Source: Tissierellia bacterium
Lineage (GTDB): Bacteria > Bacillota > Clostridia > Tissierellales > Tepidimicrobiaceae
NCBI GenBank assembly: GCA_012839745.1
Contig: DUMS01000086.1
Coordinates: 1-64,000, forward strand
Reading direction: 5' to 3'
Length of the DNA: 64,000 nt
Positions within the stretch are counted from its first letter, which is position 1; each line of letters begins with the position of its first letter. This document shows positions 1 to 7,607 of this stretch, piece by piece. Under the pieces are notes generated by a model. The model did no database searches, was not told the origin of the DNA, and was given only the letters and a program-made list of their open reading frames with translations. Position numbers and translations under genes: made by a program.

Positions 1-122
1 GCGTTCATTTTACCCTTGACAATCTCAAGGCGGACTTTTATAATCGTCAAGGCGAAATTGAAAGTAATTTAAAGCAATTCTATAAAACATTGTGCTATTT
101 TTTCATGTTTAGTTTACAAAGC

Positions 123-1274
123 CTATTCTACCAAAAATTTCTTATTTCTAAATTCTGCCTCTACTTCATAAGTTTTTGTTGTTTTACCATTTGAAACTGT
201 AACTTTATATAACAGTTTCTCACCATCTTTTAACTCATAAGGTTTTTTTGTTTTTGGATTTAAATCTAACCTAAAAGAATACAGTTCATATATTTTACCC
301 ATTGGTATTTGAAATTCTAATTTTGATGATTCTATTGTATATTTTCTTATTTGATCTACTTCAAAATAATCGCCTTTAAATATATCCTTAACCAACCTTG
401 TATTTAACTCAGGATGCGATATACATTCTGTTTTAAATGTATAATTCTTATCTAAGTAATCCATGTAATTGTCTACTATTATTTCAAAGTAGTTGAAGAA
501 ATGTGGCCATTCTGTAGTTTGTCTTACATATAGCTTAGGTTCAATAAAATCATCATCTCCCTTTACTTTATCCATTATATCCACTCTTTCTGACTTATCA
601 AATATACGGACTATTATTGTGGCTCCTTCTGCTCTTGTTAAATTGTTGTTTCCTCTAAATGTGCTATCATCATATCCATCTATTAATCCTATTGCTGTGC
701 CTTTGAGTACATAGTCCTTATATTTTGCGGGTATGGAATTATAATCTTTGATATAGTCTTTGTATCCTTGATAGTTTGCTGGGGCATTTTCTCCCAAATA
801 CTCACATGCTCTTACTGCAATTTTTACTGCTTCATTCCTTGTTATTGGTACATTATAATCCTTTAACTGATATTCACCTTTATCTATAAGCCCTATCTCT
901 TCAGCTTTTTTCATGTAGTCTGTTGCCCAATGCTTATCCTTTGGCTCTTCTTCTTTAAAACCTAAAGAACCTACTACTATTTTTGTAAATTCTGCTTTCG
1001 TTATTGTGTTTTTAGGCCTGAAGGTTCCATCATCATACCCATCTATACCACCTAAACCTACAAGCTTGGCAACTGTTGATACAAACCAATCTTCGATACC
1101 AATATCCTTAAATTTCCTTACTACATTTTCTATAAGTTTTTATAGCATATCATCAGTTATATCAATTATCCTATTTATCCCGCTTACAACATCATCAATT
1201 GGTGCTGCATAAGTAAAGTCCATTGATGTTAAAATCAAGGCTAATGATAAGAACAAAATCATTTTTCTCTTCAT
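123..1274 (-). pseudogene. SLH-domain surface protein interrupted by an in-frame stop
   Basis: The ORF track lists only the 3' part (123..914). Reading upstream in the same frame gives a proper gene start: ATG at 1274 with a good ribosome site (GGAGAGATGTT) and a signal peptide (MKRKMILFLSLALILTSMDF). A TAA stop follows at codon 45 (1140..1142). After it the same frame stays open through an SLH repeat (GGIDGYDDGTFRPKNTITKA), a second SLH repeat (IGLIDGYDDSTFRGNNN) and a C-terminal region of unknown fold. The frame is unbroken apart from this one codon, so a point mutation (for example CAA or GAA to TAA) is the simplest reading. The intact product would be 383 residues, exported and bound to the cell wall by SLH repeats. 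An internal restart at the 914 Met would lack a signal peptide. Readthrough or a sequencing error remain possible. Confidence 0.8.
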
Positions 1275-1330
1275 AACATCTCTCCTTTCATTGAACCTTC
1301 CATGGCTAAAACCGCAGGCTTCTAACCTAA

Positions 1331-1364
1331 ATAAGACAAGAGAACCGTCCCCTTGTCTTATTTT
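1331..1364 (-). repeat. REP palindrome copy 1 (at the RAYT gene end)
   Basis: This is an imperfect palindrome. The arms AATAAGACAAG and CTTGTCTTATT flank the core GGGGACGGTTCT, read on the minus strand. The stop codon of the adjacent transposase gene (1358..1360) is the TAA of the left arm. The GGGGACGG strand is in sense with that gene. Near-identical copies lie at 2543 and 9135, with variants at 18067, 26474 and 26511. Confidence 0.9.
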
Positions 1365-2149
1365 GCATTTGCAACCATATTCCTTCCAACATTTAAAAGC
1401 TCAGATATTTTTCTAATGGATAAGCCTGAATTCTGCCGCAGATATAATATAAGCTCATTTCTCTTAGCTATGTATTCTCTCTTTCTCAAATCCTCCAATT
1501 TTAATCCATTATCCTTTAGATAATCTATTATGTAAATCTTTGCTTCATGATAATCTTTTATTGCCAATGGTTTTTCTTCATAATCTATGTCTATTAGCCT
1601 ATCATCATTTTCTTTTATGGAAAACTCTTGAAATATATTTCTGCTTCTATCTATATCGGAAGAAAACAAGGACAAGACGAATTCTGTATCTACAAGATTA
1701 TTTTTTATATCTTTTACATAATATCCATAGCTGCTCCATGGGTATGCTTGTGCATTTTTTGTAATTTTAGCCTTAACAGGATTATTATGTACATATCTTA
1801 TTGCAGTTAAAAGATAATTATCATCTTCTATTGGCTCACTTACATACCTGTCCTGGAAAACATGCCCAACTCTTTCATACTTCTTATTAAAATAAATTGC
1901 ATAGGAAATGTTTACTTTTTTCATAATATCCGATAGAGATTCATTTAATTCCCTAATAATTAGATGAGAATGGTTAGTCATAATACAGTAAGCATATAAA
2001 ACGTAGTTAGATTCTTGCTTTTTCTCTTGCAGTATGCTCAGATACTTTTCCTTATCCTCCCTGTCAATAAATATATTGTTTTTTGCATTCCCCCGGGTCA
2101 TTACATGATATATGCCTGTTTCACTAATCTCCCTTTTGAACCTTGGCAT
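1358..2149 (-). CDS. REP-associated tyrosine transposase (RAYT, Y1/HUH family)
   Basis: This is a 263-residue single-strand DNA nuclease of the TnpA-REP/RAYT family, which nicks hairpins with a catalytic tyrosine and an HUH metal site. Visible motifs are the N-terminal GIYHVMTRGN, the histidine pair in MTNHSHLIIRE (about residue 60), the Tyr region NISYAIYFNKKY (about 85), and GHVFQDRYVSEP followed by the YVHNNPVKA signature. A DnaA/HTH-like C-terminus (SGLSIRKISELLNVGR) follows. The ATG at 2149 has an AAAGGGGG ribosome site. The protein ends abruptly (MVANAK) because its TAA lies in a REP palindrome, so the extreme C-terminus may have been set by REP insertion. RAYTs are known to be associated with REP sequences in other bacteria. 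It is probably a single-copy domesticated gene. Confidence 0.9.
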   Translation of the reverse strand: MPRFKREISETGIYHVMTRGNAKNNIFIDREDKEKYLSILQEKKQESNYVLYAYCIMTNHSHLIIRELNESLSDIMKKVNISYAIYFNKKYERVGHVFQDRYVSEPIEDDNYLLTAIRYVHNNPVKAKITKNAQAYPWSSYGYYVKDIKNNLVDTEFVLSLFSSDIDRSRNIFQEFSIKENDDRLIDIDYEEKPLAIKDYHEAKIYIIDYLKDNGLKLEDLRKREYIAKRNELILYLRQNSGLSIRKISELLNVGRNMVANAK

Positions 2150-2542
2150 GCAATCCCCCTTTCAATTGTTTTTATTTAATATTCTACACGATTTACCAAT
2201 ATCCTCCATATTTAAAAAATTTATAATGTAATACTAAGAGCCATTCCTTTGTCTTTATCCTTTGGTCTTGAATATTCTTACAAAAGCATCCTGTCCCATG
2301 TGCCTCCAATAAGACAAAAGACGGATCTCAACAAAAAAGGAATATAAATAAAGAAAAGCCCTGCTGTGGAGAATTTGAAAGCCATTCTTTATCATATGCC
2401 TTTCTAAATAGAGAATAGTTATCTTTCATATTCTTCTTACTATTCATATTTGGTGAAGTCAAATTTTTTGGAAATCAGCTCTTATCCTTGCAAATATGGG
2501 GCGATATCGAAAATATATATAGATGAAAAAAACACCTTAAAA
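2150..2542. other. Non-coding stretch upstream of the RAYT gene
   Basis: There is no convincing ORF on either strand. The sequence is AT-rich. The only recognisable item is AATAAGACAAAAGACGG at about 2309..2325, which resembles the left half of the REP palindrome and could be a decayed copy. It may hold the RAYT promoter, but no clear -35/-10 pair was identified. Confidence 0.4.
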
Positions 2543-2576
2543 AATAAGACAAGAGAACCGTCCCCTTGTCTTATTT
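2543..2576 (-). repeat. REP palindrome copy 2
   Basis: The arms are AATAAGACAAG and CTTGTCTTATT around the GGGGACGGTTCT core, as in copy 1. The stop codon of the CGGC-motif gene (2571..2573) is the TAA inside this palindrome, and the GGGGACGG strand is in sense with that gene. Confidence 0.9.
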
Positions 2577-2825
2577 TAGCTTATTTATGATTTCTTCTAA
2601 TAAATCCTCTAAATCCTTTTCATCCTGTAAGCAAAATATCCCGTATTTGCTTTTATATTCATCCTTGTTAATGCATTCAGACCAGCAGCCCTTTACAATT
2701 AGCAATAGGTCTGGTATTGTCCTGCCATCATAGGGCTTTATTTTTATTGGTATCCTTTCCTGTATCCTTTTAATGGCACCAGCCCTATCATAGCGAGAGT
2801 TGCACCCTCCGCAGTATTTAACCAT
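2571..2825 (-). CDS. Small CGGC-motif protein of unknown function
   Basis: The track ORF starts at a TTG inside the upstream permease gene (2900). The ATG at 2825 is preceded by a GCAGGAC ribosome site and gives an 84-residue protein that avoids the overlap, so I prefer it. The N-terminus carries a compact cysteine motif, YCGGCNSRYDR. Two more cysteines lie in VKGCWSECINK and one in GIFCLQ. Such spacing suggests metal or thiol/disulphide chemistry, but I do not recognise a characterised family. It is the last gene of the 4-hydroxybutyrate operon, after the permease. Its stop codon lies in a REP element. It could be an accessory factor of the pathway or an unrelated passenger. Confidence 0.65.
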   Translation of the reverse strand: MVKYCGGCNSRYDRAGAIKRIQERIPIKIKPYDGRTIPDLLLIVKGCWSECINKDEYKSKYGIFCLQDEKDLEDLLEEIINKLK

Positions 2826-2871
2826 GAAGCTAAAGTCCTGCAAAATATCACTCTTCCTATTTGTAAACCGA

Positions 2872-4230
2872 TTATTCAATAGTTCCGCTGGTTTCTTCAA
2901 CTAATTTTTCTTTCTTAACATTGCTCAACAATAAATGCAATAATATTCCTACTGCAAAACCCCATGCTGCACCCTTTGTTGCCAATATTGCTCCCATAGT
3001 TCCTGCTATTCCTCTTTCCATATCATTATCGCACATGTTCATTGCCAGCCTTGTGCATATGAATCCCTGTACCAGTAATGTCATGGATAAAGCAACAGGC
3101 AATACCGGTTGAACTAGAGATACAATAGGTACCAGCATTACACTTATAAATGTTGACCATCTAAATGTACCAACACCGCTGAATATCGAATCCATAGCTT
3201 TTCTGCCTTCCTTATACCTTTGTGATACTGCTGCTGTTACAGCTGCCCACAATGGTCCGCATAGAGGCACATAAGGGCTGATAATGGATTGAACCAGATT
3301 CCTGAATGCACTTACTAAATTAGAGCGGTTTGAATTAAAATCAATTATTTCATCATCTCTTACGGAACTTGCTTCACTTATAAGGGCTTCACTGGTTACG
3401 AAATCCCCGAAAGCAATAATATAAGCTACAAATGCCATTGGCAACGCATTAATGAATAAATCTAGAGCTGGAAATCCTATTCCAATTGGGCTTACAGTTC
3501 TTATAATGTCACCTATTTGAGGTATTTTAATCACTGATCCTATTTCTATTTGTGGAACTGGTAATTCTCCTGCCAATGGTCCAATTATTATTCCTATAAC
3601 TATTGCAGGAAGCATTCCATATTTGCCTAAGGCATTGACAAATTTATATTTTCTTCTAAGCGCTCTAAATCCCTCAGAAAACAATAGGTAATATGCTACC
3701 AGACATCCTATGGAAATTGATATTGGATAGATTCCAAATCTGCCGCTTTCCTTAAATTCACCAACTATTGCAGCTACTCCTGCCCCCAATAATATACCGG
3801 CTTTTAATGAATTTGGAACCAGGTTGATAAGTTTTCCTGCTAATCCTGTCAACCCCATTATCAGAAATATAGCTCCTACTAAAATCTGCAGGGCTACTAA
3901 TGCCTGAATTCTCTCTGGCCCCAGTGCATATTGCCCTAAATATGCAGTTGTAAGTGGTATGGCAGGTGTTATCCAGCCTGGTACAACAGGATCCCCAAGT
4001 AAGGCATGAATTGAATAAAAGAATCCATTTATTATAACCATAGACCATGCAATATCAAATGGAATTCCTAAGGTTTCTGTTAATATTGGAATTGCTCCCA
4101 AGCAGGTAGCGCACATCAATATACCCTGTATTGCTTCAGACCATTCCCATTTGTAGTGTATGAAAGGCAATCTTATTTTAAATATTCCAGCTGGTATATA
4201 AGGCTGCTCTTTTCCGTGCTCTCTTCTCAT
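2872..4230 (-). CDS. Polytopic permease of the 4-hydroxybutyrate cluster (NCS2/UraA-like)
   Basis: This is a 452-residue integral membrane protein with about 12 hydrophobic segments. Glycine/proline-rich segments such as DPVVPGWITPAIPLT and FGDFVTSEALISEAS recall the nucleobase/anion carriers of the UraA/SulP fold, but the substrate cannot be read from sequence. The start is ATG 4230, with an AAGGGGGAAG ribosome site 5-6 nt upstream. The track start at 4263 lacks one. The gene lies 52 nt downstream of the CoA-transferase gene in the same direction, so uptake or export of 4-hydroxybutyrate, crotonate or a related acid is a reasonable inference. A purine/pyrimidine permease is the alternative. 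Confidence 0.7.
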   Translation of the reverse strand: MRREHGKEQPYIPAGIFKIRLPFIHYKWEWSEAIQGILMCATCLGAIPILTETLGIPFDIAWSMVIINGFFYSIHALLGDPVVPGWITPAIPLTTAYLGQYALGPERIQALVALQILVGAIFLIMGLTGLAGKLINLVPNSLKAGILLGAGVAAIVGEFKESGRFGIYPISISIGCLVAYYLLFSEGFRALRRKYKFVNALGKYGMLPAIVIGIIIGPLAGELPVPQIEIGSVIKIPQIGDIIRTVSPIGIGFPALDLFINALPMAFVAYIIAFGDFVTSEALISEASSVRDDEIIDFNSNRSNLVSAFRNLVQSIISPYVPLCGPLWAAVTAAVSQRYKEGRKAMDSIFSGVGTFRWSTFISVMLVPIVSLVQPVLPVALSMTLLVQGFICTRLAMNMCDNDMERGIAGTMGAILATKGAAWGFAVGILLHLLLSNVKKEKLVEETSGTIE

Positions 4231-4282
4231 ATATACTTCCCCCTTATTGCTTATTATTTTCATTTGCTGTTAACTCTCATTT

Positions 4283-5599
4283 TTAGTATAATAACTTTTC
4301 CAATCTAAACTGCCCAAATCTCTTGACTGCCTCTTCCATTAACATATCTCTAAAATCCGGATGTGCAACTTTTATTAATTCCATTGCCCTTTCTCTTAAT
4401 GTCTTTCCTTTTAACTCTGCTATTCCATATTCAGTTACTACATAATGAACCTCATTCCTTGGGGTGGTAACAGCAGCGCCTTCATCTAAAAATGGCACTA
4501 TTCTGGACACCTTTCCCTTGCCTGCTACTGAGGGCATGGCAATAATTGATTTTCCACCTTTGGATAATGTGGCTCCCCTTACGAAGTCAACCTGTCCGCC
4601 TACACCACTGAACTGTTTATGTCCAATTGTTTCTGCATTTACCTGTCCCATTAGATCCACCTGAATTGCTGAGTTTATGGAAACCACCTTATCATTTTGG
4701 CTGATTACATATGGATTGTTTACATAGTCCACAGGATAAAGCTGTATGCTTGGATTATCGTTTACAAAATCATATAGCTTTTTGCTGCCCATGAGGAATG
4801 TTACAATTGATTTATTTGGATGCAGCTTTTTCATCCTGTTGTTAATTACTCCACTTTCAATAAGGTTTAATACTCCATCGGAAATCATTTCGGAATGAAT
4901 TCCCAAATCCTTTTTATCTCCCAAAAAGGATAATACTGCATCTGGTATTGCGCCAATTCCCAATTGGAGTGTGGAACCATCTTCTATAAGCTGAGCACAG
5001 TATTCTCCTATTTTTCTTTCCACATCTCCTATTTTGGGAGGTTGAAGTTCTATTAGAGGTTCAGAAGCTTCAACTATATAATCTATATCGTCTATGTGGA
5101 TAAAGTTGTCCCCAAGAACCCTTGGCATCTGGTCGTTTACCTGGGCTATAACAATCTTTGCACATTCAGCTGCAGGCTTTGTATAGTCACAGGAAATTCC
5201 AAAGCTGCAATATCCATTTGCATCAGGCTTAGACACCTGAATCAGTGCCACATCAACTGGAAGCCTTTTTCTGAACAGCTCAGGAACCTCATGGAAAAAA
5301 CAAGGTGTATAATCCCCTCTTCCCTCTGCTATAGCTTCCCTGGTGGATGCTCCTACAAAGATGGCATTGTGCCTGAAATGCTTTGCCATTTCAGGTTTCA
5401 TATATTCCCCTTTTCCCATGGCTACCATATGGACAATTTCCACATTCTCATATTCATCGTGATTTCTTACCATGGCTTCCACAAGGGTTTGGGGCTCTCC
5501 AGTAGCATGGGCTATTACTACCCTGTCCCCTGATTTTATATGTTTAACTGCTTCATCAGCAGTGCAAAGCTTACTTAAGTATCTATCCTTCCAGCTCAA
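4283..5599 (-). CDS. abfT: 4-hydroxybutyrate CoA-transferase
   Basis: This 438-residue enzyme of the acetyl-CoA hydrolase/transferase (Cat1/AbfT) family moves CoA from acetyl-CoA or butyryl-CoA to 4-hydroxybutyrate in the cytoplasm. The catalytic glutamate is expected in GIHSEMISDG (Glu237), close to the numbering of the clostridial enzyme. The glycine-rich LQLGIGAIPDAV and FSGVGGQVDFVRGA motifs that shape the CoA site are intact. The start is TTG 5599 with a GGGAGGCG site. The gene lies 29 nt after the NifU-like gene and two genes after abfD, so substrate activation and dehydration are co-transcribed. The length is normal for the family. Confidence 0.93.
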   Translation of the reverse strand: MSWKDRYLSKLCTADEAVKHIKSGDRVVIAHATGEPQTLVEAMVRNHDEYENVEIVHMVAMGKGEYMKPEMAKHFRHNAIFVGASTREAIAEGRGDYTPCFFHEVPELFRKRLPVDVALIQVSKPDANGYCSFGISCDYTKPAAECAKIVIAQVNDQMPRVLGDNFIHIDDIDYIVEASEPLIELQPPKIGDVERKIGEYCAQLIEDGSTLQLGIGAIPDAVLSFLGDKKDLGIHSEMISDGVLNLIESGVINNRMKKLHPNKSIVTFLMGSKKLYDFVNDNPSIQLYPVDYVNNPYVISQNDKVVSINSAIQVDLMGQVNAETIGHKQFSGVGGQVDFVRGATLSKGGKSIIAMPSVAGKGKVSRIVPFLDEGAAVTTPRNEVHYVVTEYGIAELKGKTLRERAMELIKVAHPDFRDMLMEEAVKRFGQFRLEKLLY

Positions 5600-5628
5600 T
5601 ATATCGCCTCCCTTAATAATTAAGTCTA

Positions 5629-5910
5629 TTATTTTATTTTCAGCAATTCCTTTGCCAGAGAAATCATTTCTTCTGACAAACCAGTCTCAACAGTTATATC
5701 CTCTAACCCTTTTACCCTATCCTTTAGGTTGAGCTTTATCAAGTTGTCAATTGTGCTTATTGAGCTGGGACAGGTACAGCACTGTCCCAGCAGCCTAAGC
5801 CTCAATTGCCTTTTTTCTTCATCAAATTCCAGAATCTCAATATCTCCTCCATGCAGCCTTAACTGTGGCTTAATAACCTCTTCCAGTACCTTTATAATTT
5901 CAGCTAACAT
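5629..5910 (-). CDS. Stand-alone NifU C-terminal-domain Fe-S protein
   Basis: The product has 93 residues. The family signature is IKPQLRLHGGDIEILEF followed by a CxxC motif in LGQCCTCPSS (Cys44/Cys47), the ligand pair that binds a transient [4Fe-4S] cluster in Nfu/NifU C-terminal domains. The gene lies between abfD (5-nt gap) and abfT. 4-hydroxybutyryl-CoA dehydratase needs a [4Fe-4S] cluster, so a dedicated cluster carrier for AbfD is a natural inference. A general Nfu role cannot be excluded. The ATG at 5910 follows a GAGGAC site. Confidence 0.88.
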   Translation of the reverse strand: MLAEIIKVLEEVIKPQLRLHGGDIEILEFDEEKRQLRLRLLGQCCTCPSSISTIDNLIKLNLKDRVKGLEDITVETGLSEEMISLAKELLKIK

Positions 5911-5915
5911 ATTAT

Positions 5916-7367
5916 CTAGTCCTCTATATCCAGTATATCTTTTACCAGCTGTTTCTTCCTTTCAAGATTTGACTGCCTGCTTATCATTATTCTCTGTGCC
6001 TGAGGTGAACCTGCTCCATGTAAGGATTCTGTCCTATATCCTACTGCTGCTGTACCTAAGGTCATGTTTTCTATGAACCTCAATACCTTCATCCTGTTGA
6101 TTGTAGGCACACTTGCTACTCCCTTCAGGTACTTCTCTACATACTTGCCTATTTCAGGGTGTTTCAGGTCTTTTTCAGAAGGCATGGTTACAAATATTCC
6201 TCCTGCTATGTCTTCTGCAAGCCTTGCTATTTCATATGGGAATCTTGTTACATTCTGCTTGCACACGTTTGCAAGAAGCATATCTATTTCATAATTGCCA
6301 GCTTTAGTCTTATGCCCTTCGCAGGAGCATGCTATACCACAGGAATAAAGGGTTTCATTCAGATGCACCATTTCTATTATCTTATCCTTTATATGTGAAG
6401 CCTTTGGCACACCATTGTAGTCAGCTATCAATGCAGCAGCTCCTATTAGTACATCTCCAACTCCTACCTTGCAACCACCGTAGCTTTGCCTGTGATATCC
6501 TGCAAACCTCTCTACTAATATGCCTGAGAAATCATATTCCCCGCACATAAATATTCTTTCATTTGGAACAAATACATTGTCAAATATTACTAAAGCTTCA
6601 TGTCCGCCGAATTTTGGATTTCCTACATCTAATTTTCCCTCTTCCAGTTTTCTGGTGTCGCAGGATTGTCTTCCGTAAATAATTGTAATTCCCTCTGCAT
6701 CTGTTGGTACTGCAAAGCACACTGCATAATCCTTGTCCTCTTCCCTCATGGTTTGAGTAGGCATTACCAGAACTTCATGGGAGTTAACCATACCTGTTTG
6801 GTGAGCCTTGGCACCTCTTACTACAATTCCATCTTCTCTTCTTTCCACAATGTGCAGGAATAAGTCTGGATCCGCCTGCTGTGATGGTGATAAACCTCTG
6901 TCCCCCTTAGGGTCAGTCATTGCACCGTCTACTGTTAAATCCTCCTCCTGAACGTATTTTAGATATTCAACAAATCTATCATGATAATTTGTACCATATT
7001 TTTCATCTATCTCAAATGTAGTACTGTACACTGCATTAAAAGCATCCAATCCTACACAGCGCTGGAAACAGGAAGCTGTTTTCTGTCCTACCAGTCTTTG
7101 CATTTTTACCTTTTTAACCAGGTCTTCTGTGCTGTTATGTAAATGTGTAAAGCGGTTTATCTTCTTGCCTGTCAGTGTAGATGTGGCTGTCATTAAATCC
7201 TCATATTCAGGATTTTGTGCCAGTTCATATGTCATTGCAACTGAATTTAAGGAAGGCCTTATAATTGGATGGTCTACAGGATTCTCCACCTTCTCCCCCA
7301 TCAAATAAACGTTTAGCTTAAGATTCCTTAGACTGTCAATGTACTCCTTTGCAGTTTTTAAAGCCAT
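5916..7367 (-). CDS. abfD: 4-hydroxybutyryl-CoA dehydratase / vinylacetyl-CoA isomerase
   Basis: This 483-residue FAD- and [4Fe-4S]-dependent enzyme of the HpaB superfamily dehydrates 4-hydroxybutyryl-CoA to crotonyl-CoA by a radical mechanism. The cluster ligands known from the clostridial enzyme are all present: the CFQRC pair (Cys100, Cys104) and His292 and Cys299 in YHRQSYGGC. The N-terminus (RNLKLNVYLMGEKVENPVDHP) and the long C-terminal helical region are typical, and the length matches. ATG 7367 follows AAAGGAGTG. It is the first gene of a transcription unit that starts at a clear sigma-54 promoter (7404..7420). Crotonyl-CoA then enters butyryl-CoA formation, whose genes are not in the window. 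The enzyme is oxygen-sensitive, in keeping with an anaerobe. Confidence 0.95.
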   Translation of the reverse strand: MALKTAKEYIDSLRNLKLNVYLMGEKVENPVDHPIIRPSLNSVAMTYELAQNPEYEDLMTATSTLTGKKINRFTHLHNSTEDLVKKVKMQRLVGQKTASCFQRCVGLDAFNAVYSTTFEIDEKYGTNYHDRFVEYLKYVQEEDLTVDGAMTDPKGDRGLSPSQQADPDLFLHIVERREDGIVVRGAKAHQTGMVNSHEVLVMPTQTMREEDKDYAVCFAVPTDAEGITIIYGRQSCDTRKLEEGKLDVGNPKFGGHEALVIFDNVFVPNERIFMCGEYDFSGILVERFAGYHRQSYGGCKVGVGDVLIGAAALIADYNGVPKASHIKDKIIEMVHLNETLYSCGIACSCEGHKTKAGNYEIDMLLANVCKQNVTRFPYEIARLAEDIAGGIFVTMPSEKDLKHPEIGKYVEKYLKGVASVPTINRMKVLRFIENMTLGTAAVGYRTESLHGAGSPQAQRIMISRQSNLERKKQLVKDILDIED

Positions 7368-7403
7368 AAAATCACTCCTTTTGTTATTTTATCTTTTATA
7401 TAG

Positions 7404-7420
7404 CTGCAACAACTGTGCCA
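7404..7420 (-). promoter_or_regulatory. Sigma-54 (RpoN) promoter of the abfD operon
   Basis: On the minus strand the sequence reads TGGCAC-AGTTG-TTGCAGC. This matches the -24/-12 consensus (TGGCAC N5 TTGCA) exactly and lies about 40 nt upstream of the abfD ATG. An RpoN activator gene lies directly upstream. Confidence 0.9.
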
Positions 7421-7437
7421 ATAAAACCTATTAAATA

Positions 7438-7490
7438 AAAAAATTGCAAAGATTCAGAAACAATCGGTGATGGAATCTTTGCAATTTTTT
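7438..7490 (-). terminator. Terminator of the sigma-54 activator gene
   Basis: A perfect 15-bp stem, AAATTGCAAAGATTC and its complement, spans 7441..7487 with a 17-nt loop and is flanked by A/T tracts, so the minus-strand RNA ends in a U-run. It separates the activator gene from the abfD promoter, so abfD depends on its own promoter. Confidence 0.8.
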
Positions 7491-7539
7491 ATCATCTATC
7501 CATATTAGACTCTAAATGTATATCCAAATAAATATATAT

Positions 7540-7603
7540 TTGCAGTATTGCAATTATTGTACTTAACAAATTGCAGTATTGCAATTCATTTGCAGAACTG
7601 CAA
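7540..7603. promoter_or_regulatory. Three TTGCA-N4-TGCAA palindromes, probable activator binding sites
   Basis: The copies are at 7540..7553 (TTGCAGTATTGCAA), 7571..7584 (the same sequence) and 7590..7603 (TTGCAGAACTGCAA). They lie 120-200 nt upstream of the -24/-12 element. That is the usual place for enhancer-type sites of sigma-54 activators, and they sit just past the activator gene's stop. Start-to-start spacing is 31 and 19 bp. The activator's HTH is the obvious candidate ligand (inference). Confidence 0.75.
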
Positions 7604-7607
7604 TTTA

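Noticed and set aside
1-122. Open plus-strand frame (VHFTLDNLKADFYNRQGEIE...) at the window start
   Set aside because: No start or recognised family. It runs into the 3' end of the SLH pseudogene. Possibly the tail of a gene outside the window, but not supportable.
493-1212. Plus-strand ORFs over the SLH pseudogene
   Set aside because: They are antisense shadows of the SLH coding sequence, without ribosome sites.
2309-2325. AATAAGACAAAAGACGG, half-REP
   Set aside because: Only one arm is present and the core differs, so it is not counted as a REP copy.
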